A stretch of 64,000 nt of DNA, from NCBI RefSeq assembly GCF_001507435.1, contig NZ_LMWH01000233.1, positions 1 through 64,000 on the forward strand, in the 5' to 3' direction. Below the pieces are notes generated by a model. That model did no database searches. It worked only from the letters and a program-made list of their open reading frames with translations, and was not told the origin of the DNA. Below, piece after piece: positions 41,703 to 50,057 of the stretch. The stretch is from Streptomyces sp. NRRL F-5122 (GTDB lineage: Bacteria > Actinomycetota > Actinomycetes > Streptomycetales > Streptomycetaceae). The position numbers were made by a program, and so were the translations under genes. Within the stretch, counting starts at the first letter, position 1. Every line of letters begins with the position of its first letter.

Positions 41703-42577
41703 GAGCGCCTCCGACCGGTCGCCGGATCGAGGGTTTCCCGCAGACCGTCGGCGACGAGATTGACGCCGACCACGAGCAGGACGAGCAGAACGCCGGGGGC
41801 GAGAGCGCCGGCGGGGGCAGTCGTGAAGGTGGCCTGGGCCTCCTGGAGCATGCGACCCCATGAGGCGTTGGGCGGTGGGGCGCCCAGCCCCAGGTACGAC
41901 AGGCCTGCCTCGGCCAGCACGGCGAGCCCGAACTGCAGGGCCAGGTTGACCACCAGGGTGGGCCAGATGTTGGGCAGGACGTGTCCGAGCACGATACGCG
42001 GCCAGGACGTGCCGGAGATGCGTGCGGCGGTGATGTAGTCCTGCGTCAGGACGCGCTTGACCAGAATGCGTGCCAGCCGGGCGACGACGGCGCTCTGCGC
42101 CAGACCGATGGCGAGGACGGCGGATCCCAGGGTCGCCGAACGCGCGGCGACGATGAGCATCGCGAGCAGCAGCGTCGGGAACGCGATCAGGATGTCGAGG
42201 AACGCGGAGAGCGTGTCGTCGAACCAGCCCTGCGCGAACGCGGCGAGCACGCCGAGCGCGATCCCGATGGTGGCGGCTATGAGCACGGACCCCAGGCCCG
42301 CCTCGACCGCGATCCGAGAGCCGGTCATCACCTGGGTGAACAGGTCACGGCCGAGTTTGTCTGTACCCAGCAGATGTCCCCCGCCCGGTCCCGCCAGCCG
42401 TCCGCCTGAGGTGTCGTCGGCGGGGTAGGGCAGCCAGAACAGGGAGACCACGGCGAGCAGCGCGATGAGGCCGGCGAGGACGGAGCCGACGACCAGCGTG
42501 GCGGAGACGCGGGCACGGCGCCCGCCCTGGGGCGCTCCCTCGGGCCGCGCCGCTTCGAGTGTGTCGGCCGGAATCAC
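41699..42577 (-). CDS. ABC importer permease, DppC type (second operon)
   Basis: 292 residues from GTG 42577, which overlaps the stop of the DppB-type gene (GTGA). It has the OppC-type N-terminal helix, HLLGTDKLGRDLFTQVMTG, and the EAA loop DYITAARISGTSWPRIVLGHVLPN. The C-terminus ends LVADGLRETLDPATGRRRS. Confidence 0.92.
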   Translation of the reverse strand: MIPADTLEAARPEGAPQGGRRARVSATLVVGSVLAGLIALLAVVSLFWLPYPADDTSGGRLAGPGGGHLLGTDKLGRDLFTQVMTGSRIAVEAGLGSVLIAATIGIALGVLAAFAQGWFDDTLSAFLDILIAFPTLLLAMLIVAARSATLGSAVLAIGLAQSAVVARLARILVKRVLTQDYITAARISGTSWPRIVLGHVLPNIWPTLVVNLALQFGLAVLAEAGLSYLGLGAPPPNASWGRMLQEAQATFTTAPAGALAPGVLLVLLVVGVNLVADGLRETLDPATGRRRS

Positions 42578-43539
42578 CGAGCACCTCCCGAGAGCCGTCC
42601 GCGCAGCCGCGGGTCGATGATCCGCTGGAGCAGGTCCGCCGCGAAGCCGATGAGCAGCACACCGAGGGTGGAGACGAACAGGACGCCCTGGATGACCGGG
42701 TAGTCGTGCTGGGCGATGCCGGTGGCGAGCATCGAACCGAGGCCCGGCAGGGCGTACACCGACTCCACCACGACCGCGCCGAGCAGGGTCGAGGCGAGCT
42801 CGATACCGAGGACGGAGATCACCGGCACGGAGGCGTTGCGCAGACCGTGCCGCCACATCGCGCGTCCGAACGACGACCCCAGGGCGCGGGCGGTGCGCAG
42901 GTAGTCGCTGTCCAGAACGTCGAGGGTCGCCGAGCGGACGTAGCGGATCAGGGACGCGCTCATCACCAGGGCGATGGTGACGACCGGCAGAACGAGGGAG
43001 CGGATCGCGTCCCCGGGCTCGGACCAGCCGTCCTGCGGGAATCCGCCCGCCGGAAGCCAGCCCGCGTTCAGCGCGAACACGGCGATGAGGATCATGCCGA
43101 GCCAGAACACCGGGACGGCGATGCCCAGCTGCGACACAGCGCTGAGCAGGGCGCCGTACCAGGTGTGGCGCTTGTGGGCGGCGACGAATCCGGCGGGAAC
43201 GGCTACGAGGACGGCGAGGACGAAGGCGGCGAGGGTGAGCGGGACGGTGACGTTCAGCCGGGAGGCGACCTCGGGCCCGACCGGCAGCGAGCTGACGAAG
43301 GAGGTGCCGAGGTCGCCGCTCGCCAGCTGCCCGAGCCAGTGGGTGAACTGCTCGGGCAGCGGCTTGTCGGAACCGATGGCGTGCCGTGCCGCGGCGATCT
43401 GTTCGGGGCTCGCGCCCACCGCCGTGAGGGCGTTGGCCGGGTCGCCGGGCAGCATGCGCAGCAACACGAACAGCACCACGCTGGCGAGTGCCAGCGACAC
43501 CACCAGGAAGACGAGGCGGCGCAGAAGGTAACGCGCCAT
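42574..43539 (-). CDS. ABC importer permease, DppB type (second operon)
   Basis: 321 residues. The N-terminal helix LRRLVFLVVSLALASVVLFV is followed by the family's MLPGDPANAL and DLGTSFVSSLPVGPEV. The EAA loop is SDYLRTARALGSSFGRAMWRHGLRN. ATG 43539 shares one base with the binding-protein stop (TGATG). Confidence 0.92.
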   Translation of the reverse strand: MARYLLRRLVFLVVSLALASVVLFVLLRMLPGDPANALTAVGASPEQIAAARHAIGSDKPLPEQFTHWLGQLASGDLGTSFVSSLPVGPEVASRLNVTVPLTLAAFVLAVLVAVPAGFVAAHKRHTWYGALLSAVSQLGIAVPVFWLGMILIAVFALNAGWLPAGGFPQDGWSEPGDAIRSLVLPVVTIALVMSASLIRYVRSATLDVLDSDYLRTARALGSSFGRAMWRHGLRNASVPVISVLGIELASTLLGAVVVESVYALPGLGSMLATGIAQHDYPVIQGVLFVSTLGVLLIGFAADLLQRIIDPRLRGRLSGGAR

Positions 43540-45059
43540 CAGCCCTTCTTCTCGATGTCGTAGGCGTAGAACTGGGAGTTGAGGCCGTTGAGGGGGTAGC
43601 CCGACAGCTTGCTGCTCGCGACCACGATCTGCGGGTACAGGTACAGCCAGTCACTGGCCGCGTCCTCGGCGGTCTTCTCGTTGACCTTCTTCAGCAGCGC
43701 GGTCTGCTCGGCCGTGCTGGACGCCTCCTCGGCCTGCTGCACCCACTGGGTGACCTGCTTGTTGTCGTAGCCCCAGTAGAAGTCGGGGTTCCCGTACCAG
43801 ACGAGGTCGCGATCGTTGACGTGCTCCTGAAGCGTGGCGCTGAAGTCGTGGTTCTTGTAGACCTTCGTGTACCACTCGTCGGGCGTGATCGTGTTGATCG
43901 TGACGGTGATGCCGACCTTGGCCAGCTGGGACTTGATGAAGGTGGCGGCGGTGGGGTGCGGGTCGTAGTTCGGGGTGTCCAGCGTGAAGGCGAAGCCCTT
44001 GGCGTAGCCGGCCTCGGCGAGCAACTGCTTGGCACGCGCCGGGTCGTAGGCGTTGACCTTGGTGAGGTCCTCGTACCACGGGTCGGTGGGCGGCACCATC
44101 GAGCCGATGAGCTTGCCGTAGCCGCCCCAGACCGATTCCAGCAGCTTCTTGTCGTCGATGGCGGCGGACACGGCCTGGCGCACCTTGACGTCCGTGAAGG
44201 GCTTGGCCTTGTCATTGAAGGCCAGCAGCAGCTTGGTGGTGGAGTTGCCGTCATTGACCTTGTAGTTCTGGTTGCTCTTGAACTGGTCCAGGGCATCCGG
44301 TGACTGCTCGCTGGTGACCACGTCGACGGCGTTGGTCAGCAGCGCGTTGTTGAGGGCTGTCGCGTCCTTGTAGTAGTGGAAGACGACCTCTTTGTTCTTT
44401 GCGGCGTCGCCCCAGTAGCCGGCGAACCGGTCCAGGCTGAGCGCGGAACCACGGGTCCACTTGTCCAGCTTGTAGGGGCCGGTGCCGTCCTCGGTCGTCT
44501 TCAGGTTCCTGGCCTGGGAGTCGATGATCCAGACGTAGGAGAGGTTGTAGACGAAGGAGATCGACTTCTGCGACAGCGTGACCTTCACGGTCCGCGAGTC
44601 AGGGGTGGCGATGTCCTTGATGACCTCGAGGTTGCTCTTGCGTGCCGACTGGGAGTCGTCCGCGATGACCTTCTGCAAGCTGTACTTGACGTCCTGGCTG
44701 GTGAGCTCCTTGCCGCTGTGGAACTTCACGCCGTCGCGCAGGGTGAAGGTGTAGGTGAGACCGTCGCCGCTGACCTTGTAGTCCTTGGCGAGCAGCTTCT
44801 CCACCTTGCCGTCGTCGGTGAGCTTGAACAGCCCCTCGTAGACGTTGCCGTTGAGTGCCTCGGTCACGCCCTGGCCGCCACCGGCGGTGTTGTCGAGGTT
44901 CTGCGGCTCGTACAGCGAGCCGATGCTGACGGTGGCGTTCTTGTCGTAGGCGCCGGACCCGGCGCTGCCGCCCGCGCCGGAGCCACCGCAGGCGGTCACG
45001 GTCAGGACGAGGGTGGCCGCGGTCGCGGTGCCGTACAGGGAGGTCTTCTTCAGGCTCAT
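43539..45059 (-). CDS. dipeptide-type ABC solute-binding lipoprotein (second operon)
   Basis: 506 residues of the SBP_bac_5 family. A lipoprotein signal ends in LTVTAC (Cys ~24), followed by a Gly/Ser-rich spacer, then the ligand-binding fold (SIGSLYEPQNLDN to LYPQIVVASSKLSGYPLNG). It is clearly diverged from the other binding protein in this window (Sec-type signal here, Tat-like there), so the two importers probably take different ligands. It is 45 bp downstream of the DUF1684 gene on the same strand. Confidence 0.92.
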   Translation of the reverse strand: MSLKKTSLYGTATAATLVLTVTACGGSGAGGSAGSGAYDKNATVSIGSLYEPQNLDNTAGGGQGVTEALNGNVYEGLFKLTDDGKVEKLLAKDYKVSGDGLTYTFTLRDGVKFHSGKELTSQDVKYSLQKVIADDSQSARKSNLEVIKDIATPDSRTVKVTLSQKSISFVYNLSYVWIIDSQARNLKTTEDGTGPYKLDKWTRGSALSLDRFAGYWGDAAKNKEVVFHYYKDATALNNALLTNAVDVVTSEQSPDALDQFKSNQNYKVNDGNSTTKLLLAFNDKAKPFTDVKVRQAVSAAIDDKKLLESVWGGYGKLIGSMVPPTDPWYEDLTKVNAYDPARAKQLLAEAGYAKGFAFTLDTPNYDPHPTAATFIKSQLAKVGITVTINTITPDEWYTKVYKNHDFSATLQEHVNDRDLVWYGNPDFYWGYDNKQVTQWVQQAEEASSTAEQTALLKKVNEKTAEDAASDWLYLYPQIVVASSKLSGYPLNGLNSQFYAYDIEKKG

Positions 45060-45104
45060 GGTGAAGGGCGCTTTCGTGCTGCGGTGCGGGGAGGTGGTCG
45101 ACGG

Positions 45105-45845
45105 TCAGTGCTGCGCGGGGAAGCCGTCGCGGAAGACGGGAAGCCTCTCGCCGGCCTCGATGGGCAGGTGGAAGCGGTTCTGCCGCGGCGGCATCGGACA
45201 GTTGTACTGATCGGAGAAACCGCAGGGCGGCACGAAGGCACGGTTGAAATCGAGCAGGACGCGGTGCTCGTCCTGCGTGCGCTGCACGAAGAGGAAGCGG
45301 CCGGCCCCGTAGGTGCTGACGCCGTTGGTGGGATCACCGAAGACGAGCAGGAGGGTGCCGTCGTCGTCGAAGGCGCTGAGGGTGTAGTCGCGGCCGTCGA
45401 CGGCGAGGGTGATGTCGCCGGGGACGACGAGTTCCCGGGTGCCGCCGTTGTCCCGCAGGTGCTCGAAGGCGACCCGGCGAGCACCGGGCACGGGGGTGTA
45501 GGTCGCCTCGATCACCCAGGCCGGGGCGTGCGGGAATGCGTCGACCCGGTCGAAGTGGTGGATGGCGGGGGACTCGGCGTCCCACAGACGCAGGCCGTGC
45601 TCGGGCTCGCCGGTGACGAGGTCGGTCCGCTGAAGTGTGGTGACCGTCACAGTGTTCGGTTGGCCGCCGCGGGCCTCCTCCACGTCGGGACGTTCACCGG
45701 CGGGGAGCCAGCGGGTCTCGACCAGGGCGAGATTCCCGGTCGGCGACGTGAGCGAGCGATGGCGCTCGGCACGCCATGCGTGCCACTGGCCGACGGAGCC
45801 GCCGACGGGGCCGTCGCTGGTGAGGTGGGACACGGTCGGACTCAT
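45105..45845 (-). CDS. DUF1684-domain protein leading the importer operon
   Basis: 246 residues without signal peptide. The C-terminal block VLLDFNRAFVPPCGFSDQYNCPMPP and FHLPIEAGERLPVF is the conserved core of DUF1684, a family of unknown function with a beta-rich fold. It is the first gene of the operon, 64 bp after the predicted transcription start, and is followed by the binding protein. The position suggests a role with the imported compound, for instance an enzyme acting on it, but this is a guess. Confidence 0.85.
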   Translation of the reverse strand: MSPTVSHLTSDGPVGGSVGQWHAWRAERHRSLTSPTGNLALVETRWLPAGERPDVEEARGGQPNTVTVTTLQRTDLVTGEPEHGLRLWDAESPAIHHFDRVDAFPHAPAWVIEATYTPVPGARRVAFEHLRDNGGTRELVVPGDITLAVDGRDYTLSAFDDDGTLLLVFGDPTNGVSTYGAGRFLFVQRTQDEHRVLLDFNRAFVPPCGFSDQYNCPMPPRQNRFHLPIEAGERLPVFRDGFPAQH

Positions 45846-45915
45846 TCGCTTGGAGGGATCGGCGGCCTCACGCCGCGAACGTCACGCAGCGCGAAAGAGT
45901 GGCCAAAGCATGTTC

Positions 45916-45945
45916 TTTATCTTCTATAAGCGAATCTAATGTCAA
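45916..45945 (-). promoter_or_regulatory. sigma70-type promoter for the DUF1684-importer operon
   Basis: On the minus strand TTGACA (revcomp of 45940-45945) is separated by 18 bp from GATAAA (revcomp of 45916-45921), a perfect -35 and a 4/6 -10. The surrounding ~50 bp are unusually AT-rich for the window. A GTGTACAC palindrome at 45950-45957 lies just upstream of the -35 and could bind a regulator. Confidence 0.6.
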
Positions 45946-45957
45946 ACGGGTGTACAC

Positions 45958-46574
45958 ATCGTGAGACGGTTTTTGGACGGCCTTCCGCAGGGAGAGGACC
46001 GAACGCGGACAGGGACGGCCCCCGCGCCGGGCACCCGGGGGCACGCCGCTCCCGCATCCGGCCGACGACCGGCCCCTGGGCGGCCTCGACCCGCCTGGAC
46101 GACTGCCTCATGTCGCGTGACATCCGCCACGCGACCGATCACCCGGCCGGGCCCGTCCCTGTCACCGCGCGGATCCGCGATCCCCACCCACCACGGTTCG
46201 AGCAGCGCATCGCCGGCTTCGATGCCGGAGGCGGAGCCGTTGCACCGCCCTCCGTGCAGGCGATCGGCTCCGGCCCAGGAGTGGGCGCAGGTGCCTCGTC
46301 GAGGCCGGGAGGCGTATGTGCCCGCGACGGTACGGATCGTGCCGCCGTCTCCGGTCTCCGCTCGGCGAACCACCGGGTCAGGGCATCAAAAGACCCTTGG
46401 CAACCAGCCGCGCGAGCTCTCGCGAAAAGGTGCACAAAAAATTCGCCGGGCGTACAACCATCGTTACACCGGCGCGGTCTGAGCCCATGTCACACGCCGA
46501 CCCTCCCGGTCGGCATTCCCTGTGCGCCGGAACGCGGGTCGTCCGGGTCCCGGCGCTTCTCCAACGGAGAACGC
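45958..46574. other. 617-bp stretch without a gene
   Basis: Reading frames cross this stretch but are Arg/Pro-rich and lack a ribosome site; I see no fold. The last ~130 bp (CAAAAAATTCGCC at about 46433 and onward) probably form the promoter and leader of the secreted protein gene at 46575. Confidence 0.4.
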
Positions 46575-47528
46575 ATGCGTATTCGCGCTACGGCGGCCGT
46601 CGCCGTCGTCTGCGGCGTCGCCGCAATGACCGGCGCCGCCATACCGGCTGCCCAGGCCGCCGGTACCCCGGGTGGCACGCGCCCCTGGCAGCTCGCCGGC
46701 CACAACACCCCGGCAACGGGGAAGTCCGCCTTCACGGCGGCCGCCGCCACGGCCAAGACGCCGTACCCGCTGGCGGTGACCTTCTCCAATGTGAAGGTCG
46801 CCGGCGGCAAGTCCGCCGTGACCGTGGGCACCAGCGCCATCGTGCACGTCCCCTACAGCTTCACCCTCACCGCGACGAACGTCGACATCTCCGCTTCGGA
46901 CTTCGTCGTCGGCCTCGACCTGTACCACGGCTCCGTCGCCGCACCGTCGGCCGACCTCTACGGCGACCGGCCGGCGACGTGCTCCGTGACCTCCTCCATG
47001 TCCTCGTCCGAGAAGGTCGTCACGGTGGAGACCTGCAAGGGGACCGTCGACATCTACCCGAAGTACGATCTGGCCAACTCCGACGCCGGAACGAGCTGGC
47101 ACTCGGTGGCCTGGGCCGTCGCGTACAACGGTCAGAACCCCGGCAAGCCCTCCGACATCAGCAAGATCGGCGCCGCGAGCCTGACGGGGCAGCGCTCCCC
47201 CGCCGTCCAGCGCCTGTCCAGGCTCACGGTGAACGCCGCGCCCGAGCCGGTCAAGAAGGGCAGGACGCTCACCATCACGGGCTCCCTGACCCGTGCGAAC
47301 TGGGAGTCCCACAAGTACGCCGGGTACACGGGCCAGAAGGTCAAGCTGCAGTTCCGCAAGAAGGGGAGCAGCACCTACACGACCCTCAAGACCCTCACCA
47401 CCGACGGCCACGGCAACCTCAGGACGACCTACAAGGCGACCACGGACGGCTACTGGCGCTACTCCTTCGCGGGTACGTCGACCACCCCGGCCATCTCGGC
47501 CGCCGGCGACTACGTGGACGTCAAGTGA
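46575..47528 (+). CDS. secreted beta-rich protein of unknown function
   Basis: 317 residues with a Sec signal peptide (cleavage probably after PAAQAA, ~29). An Ala/Thr-rich spacer follows, then an Ig-like beta domain containing VTVGTSAIVHVPYSFTLTATN, with two Cys in ATCSV and ETCKG. The C-terminal domain (ITGSLTRANWESHKYAGYTG to GYWRYSFAGTSTT) resembles the Ig-like 'calcium-binding' repeats of Streptomyces secreted proteins. ATG 46575 follows a GGAGA ribosome site. It is monocistronic, with a strong terminator. Confidence 0.75.
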   Translation: MRIRATAAVAVVCGVAAMTGAAIPAAQAAGTPGGTRPWQLAGHNTPATGKSAFTAAAATAKTPYPLAVTFSNVKVAGGKSAVTVGTSAIVHVPYSFTLTATNVDISASDFVVGLDLYHGSVAAPSADLYGDRPATCSVTSSMSSSEKVVTVETCKGTVDIYPKYDLANSDAGTSWHSVAWAVAYNGQNPGKPSDISKIGAASLTGQRSPAVQRLSRLTVNAAPEPVKKGRTLTITGSLTRANWESHKYAGYTGQKVKLQFRKKGSSTYTTLKTLTTDGHGNLRTTYKATTDGYWRYSFAGTSTTPAISAAGDYVDVK

Positions 47529-47552
47529 TTCCTCGGTGACCTGGTGACCTGA

Positions 47553-47599
47553 GTCCTGCGCCGCGACCGTTCCGTTCTCACGGACCCGCGGCGCAGGAC
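47553..47599 (+). terminator. nested hairpin terminator after the secreted protein gene
   Basis: Perfect 13-bp outer stem GTCCTGCGCCGCG / CGCGGCGCAGGAC with a 21-nt loop that itself can pair TCCGT with ACGGA. It starts 25 bp after the stop codon. Confidence 0.8.
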
Positions 47600-47864
47600 A
47601 TTCTGCCCGGCGAAGCCGTTGGCCAGGAGGTTGCGCCCGTAGCCCCGGTCCGAACGGCGGGACGTGCGGACGGTCGACGTACCGCCTCCACCCGGCGCAC
47701 GCCCCCAAGTTCCCCCGCCCGCCCGCGATCGATTGAGTCGTCGACGGCGCGCGGAGTGCCTGATTGCCCCCTGTACACGCTCCCCCATCCGGCTGAAGAA
47801 TGCCCAATGTCGGCGATCATGCGGTGGCCCCCGACCGACCACCCTCCAGGAAAGGTCGACTGCC

Positions 47865-48587
47865 GTGCTGCTGCACCTGCCCACGTCCCTGCCCGAAGCG
47901 CAGGAGTGCATAGCCCAGGGAGCGGTGCCCATCGGTGGGGCGACACTCGTGTGGGCCACCTGGCAGCGGGACGGCTTTCCCCAGCAGGCCATGTCCCTGC
48001 GCAATCTGCCGCAGGCCAACGCGATCGAAGCCACCGCGCTGGGTTCGGCCGTGGTACTGCATCAGATCGACGAGCGCGTGCCGGAGGCACTGCGGCAGGC
48101 AGCCGCCAGTGTCGGCACCGGAGCCGTGCGCCGCGCGGCCACCGTCGGCGGCAACATCGTCGGCAGCGCACTGCGCTGCCTTCTGCCCGCCGCGCTCGTC
48201 CTGGACGCCCGGGCGGTCACACTGGGGGCAGACACGGTCCATGAGACGGACCTGGACGAGGTCGTGGCCAAGCGTCTGCTGCTCCTCGGTCTGAAGTGGC
48301 GTACGCCGCTCGCCAGTTCCTTCCACAAGCAGTCCGGTGAGGCGGGCGGGCCACCTCCGCTGGTCGTCGCGACCGCTGTGCACGCCGACGGTGAGGGCGG
48401 AAAGCTCCTCCGTGTCGCCGTCCGCGACGGCTACGAGGTGTTCAGCGGGAGCACCGCGCACGCGGCAGACGCCGAACACGCTCTGCACACTCTGGAGGGC
48501 GCGGACATGAGCGCGCTGCGATCACCGGTCCGGGAGGCGGTCGGCCGACAGGTCACCGACATCCTGGCGCGCACCGACGACCGCTGA
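47865..48587 (+). CDS. FAD-binding subunit of a molybdenum hydroxylase (xanthine-dehydrogenase/CoxM type), orphan
   Basis: 240 residues. The FAD-binding PIGGATLVWATWQ is at about 23-35, and the second FAD motif ATVGGNIVGSALRCLLPAALVLDA at about 92-115. A CO_deh_flav_C-like C-terminal part ends SPVREAVGRQVTDIL. It is shorter than the usual 270-290 residues. The Mo-binding large subunit and the 2Fe-2S subunit, normally adjacent, are absent. GTG 47865 is the likely start. The protein could partner with subunits encoded elsewhere or have another flavin role. Confidence 0.75.
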   Translation: MLLHLPTSLPEAQECIAQGAVPIGGATLVWATWQRDGFPQQAMSLRNLPQANAIEATALGSAVVLHQIDERVPEALRQAAASVGTGAVRRAATVGGNIVGSALRCLLPAALVLDARAVTLGADTVHETDLDEVVAKRLLLLGLKWRTPLASSFHKQSGEAGGPPPLVVATAVHADGEGGKLLRVAVRDGYEVFSGSTAHAADAEHALHTLEGADMSALRSPVREAVGRQVTDILARTDDR

Positions 48588-48967
48588 GACCGCCGGCAAG
48601 GGCGGTAGGACGTCGTCCCGCATCTCAAGGCGGGAACAGCAACGCCGCGGGTCACTGGGCCGGTTCGCCGCACCCGGCCGCCGAAGGGCCCGCCACTCAC
48701 CCGCGAGCCCAATGGGCCGCCGACACCGGCAGATCCGCCGTGCTCGACACACCGGGCCGCCCTGCGTCCCTCGCTGCAATCCCATGACGTCTTCGCCACT
48801 CGCCAGTGGTCGGAGGTACTTCGGTCGTGTCCGCCCCTTATCCGCCCACTTCACCCCGGCAGATGAGGCACGCCACCCGAACATCGGATGTTCCAACAAT
48901 GTGACCAATGATCGTCAGTGGTTCAATCACCCAGGTGCCGCGGGCTACTTTGTGGTCGGAGGTGACC
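48588..48967. promoter_or_regulatory. 380-bp upstream region with perfect inverted repeat
   Basis: No gene is seen. The palindrome GAACATCGGATGTTC lies at 48879-48893 (7-bp arms, 1-bp centre), 75 bp before the LuxR-type regulator start, a good position for autoregulation. AT-richer sequence follows (CAATGTGACCAATGATCG). A short ACCGCC/GGCGGT hairpin just after 48587 may end the FAD-subunit transcript. Confidence 0.5.
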
Positions 48968-50008
48968 ATGCTGGAAGTTCTCGGGCTGGACCAGCCTGCC
49001 GAGGCACTGTATTTCATCCTGGTCGACAACCCGCCGCTGTCCGTCGAGGAGCTGTGCCGCCGAACCGGAATCGAGCCCGACGTGGCCGACGCCGCCCTGG
49101 TGCGACTGGAGGACGGCGGCCTGATATCCCGGCTGCCGGGCAGCCCGCCCTCATACACGGCGCTACCGCCCGAACACGCCCTGGAAGTCCTCCTGCTGGC
49201 TCGTGAGCGGGACATCCACCGGGTACGCGCGCTGAGCGAGCGACTCACCGAGCGGCACCACGAGGCGCGCCGCAGCCGCGACTCGACCGCACTGATCGAG
49301 GTCGTCACCGGCCGCGACGGTGTCGCCCGCTGCGGACAGCAGTTGTTCAACCGTGCCGAGCGGGAGATCCGCGGCATCGACGCCCCTCCCTACGCTCAGG
49401 CGAGCGACGGCGAACGCGTCAACTCCGCCACCGCCATCGCCGGACGCAATGTGCGCAGCCGCTTCATCCATGCCCGTGACACCCTCAGCATGCCCGGTTC
49501 CGTGGCACGGGTGGAGATCGACATCGCGGCCGGCGAGGAGGTGAGGTTCCTGCCCGAGGCCCCGATGAAGCTGATCATCGCGGACGACCAGGCGGCCCTG
49601 ATCCCGCTGCTGGCCACCCCGCAGATCCTGGACGCGTGCATTCTGGTCCATCCCTCGGCCCTGCTGGACGCGCTGTCCACCCTCTTCGAGTCGTTGTGGG
49701 AGCAGGCCCAGCCCTACATGCCCGGAGAGACCGCGTCCATCGGCCCGGACGAGTTCATCAACGACGAGGAGCGGCGGATCATCTCGCTGCTGGCCATGGG
49801 AATGTCGGACGAGGCGATCGCCCGCCAGCTCGGGATCGGCTACCGCACGGTGCAGCGCCGGGTGCAGGCGCTGCTCGGCCGGCTGGGGGCGGCGAGCAGG
49901 TTCCAGGCGGGTGTGCTCGCCGCCAGCCGCGGCTGGTGGCGGCCTGAACCCGGAGAGCGGTCCGCCGGCCTGGCGGTGAGCGGCGAACCCGGGCTCGCCG
50001 GCACGTGA
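48968..50008 (+). CDS. TrmB-like/LuxR-family transcriptional regulator
   Basis: 346 residues. An N-terminal winged helix of TrmB type (about 1-70: LGLDQPAEALYFILVDNPP, SVEELCRRTGIEPDVADAAL) leads to a coiled helix (75-115) and a phospholipase-D-like sensor region. A C-terminal LuxR/GerE helix-turn-helix (about 265-325) has DEERRIISLLAMGMSDEAIA and YRTVQRRVQALLGRLGA. A near-perfect ribosome site GGAGGTGA precedes ATG 48968. This architecture is common in Streptomyces secondary-metabolism and exoenzyme clusters. It converges on the S53 protease gene but could control either neighbour. Confidence 0.9.
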   Translation: MLEVLGLDQPAEALYFILVDNPPLSVEELCRRTGIEPDVADAALVRLEDGGLISRLPGSPPSYTALPPEHALEVLLLARERDIHRVRALSERLTERHHEARRSRDSTALIEVVTGRDGVARCGQQLFNRAEREIRGIDAPPYAQASDGERVNSATAIAGRNVRSRFIHARDTLSMPGSVARVEIDIAAGEEVRFLPEAPMKLIIADDQAALIPLLATPQILDACILVHPSALLDALSTLFESLWEQAQPYMPGETASIGPDEFINDEERRIISLLAMGMSDEAIARQLGIGYRTVQRRVQALLGRLGAASRFQAGVLAASRGWWRPEPGERSAGLAVSGEPGLAGT

Positions 50009-50022
50009 ACCCCGGTGCGCGG

Positions 50023-50056
50023 GACGGCCGGCCGGGTACACCCCGGCCGGCCCCGT
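50023..50056. terminator. hairpin between convergent regulator and protease genes
   Basis: 9-bp perfect core CCGGCCGGG (50028-50036) / CCCGGCCGG (50042-50050) with a 5-nt loop, extended by GACGG/CCGTC beyond a 2-nt bulge. Confidence 0.6.
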
Positions 50057-50057
50057 C

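Noticed and set aside
46433..46574. Possible c-di-AMP (ydaO-type) riboswitch before the secreted protein gene
   Set aside because: Such switches occur before Streptomyces cell-wall genes, but the conserved core segments are not recognisable here.
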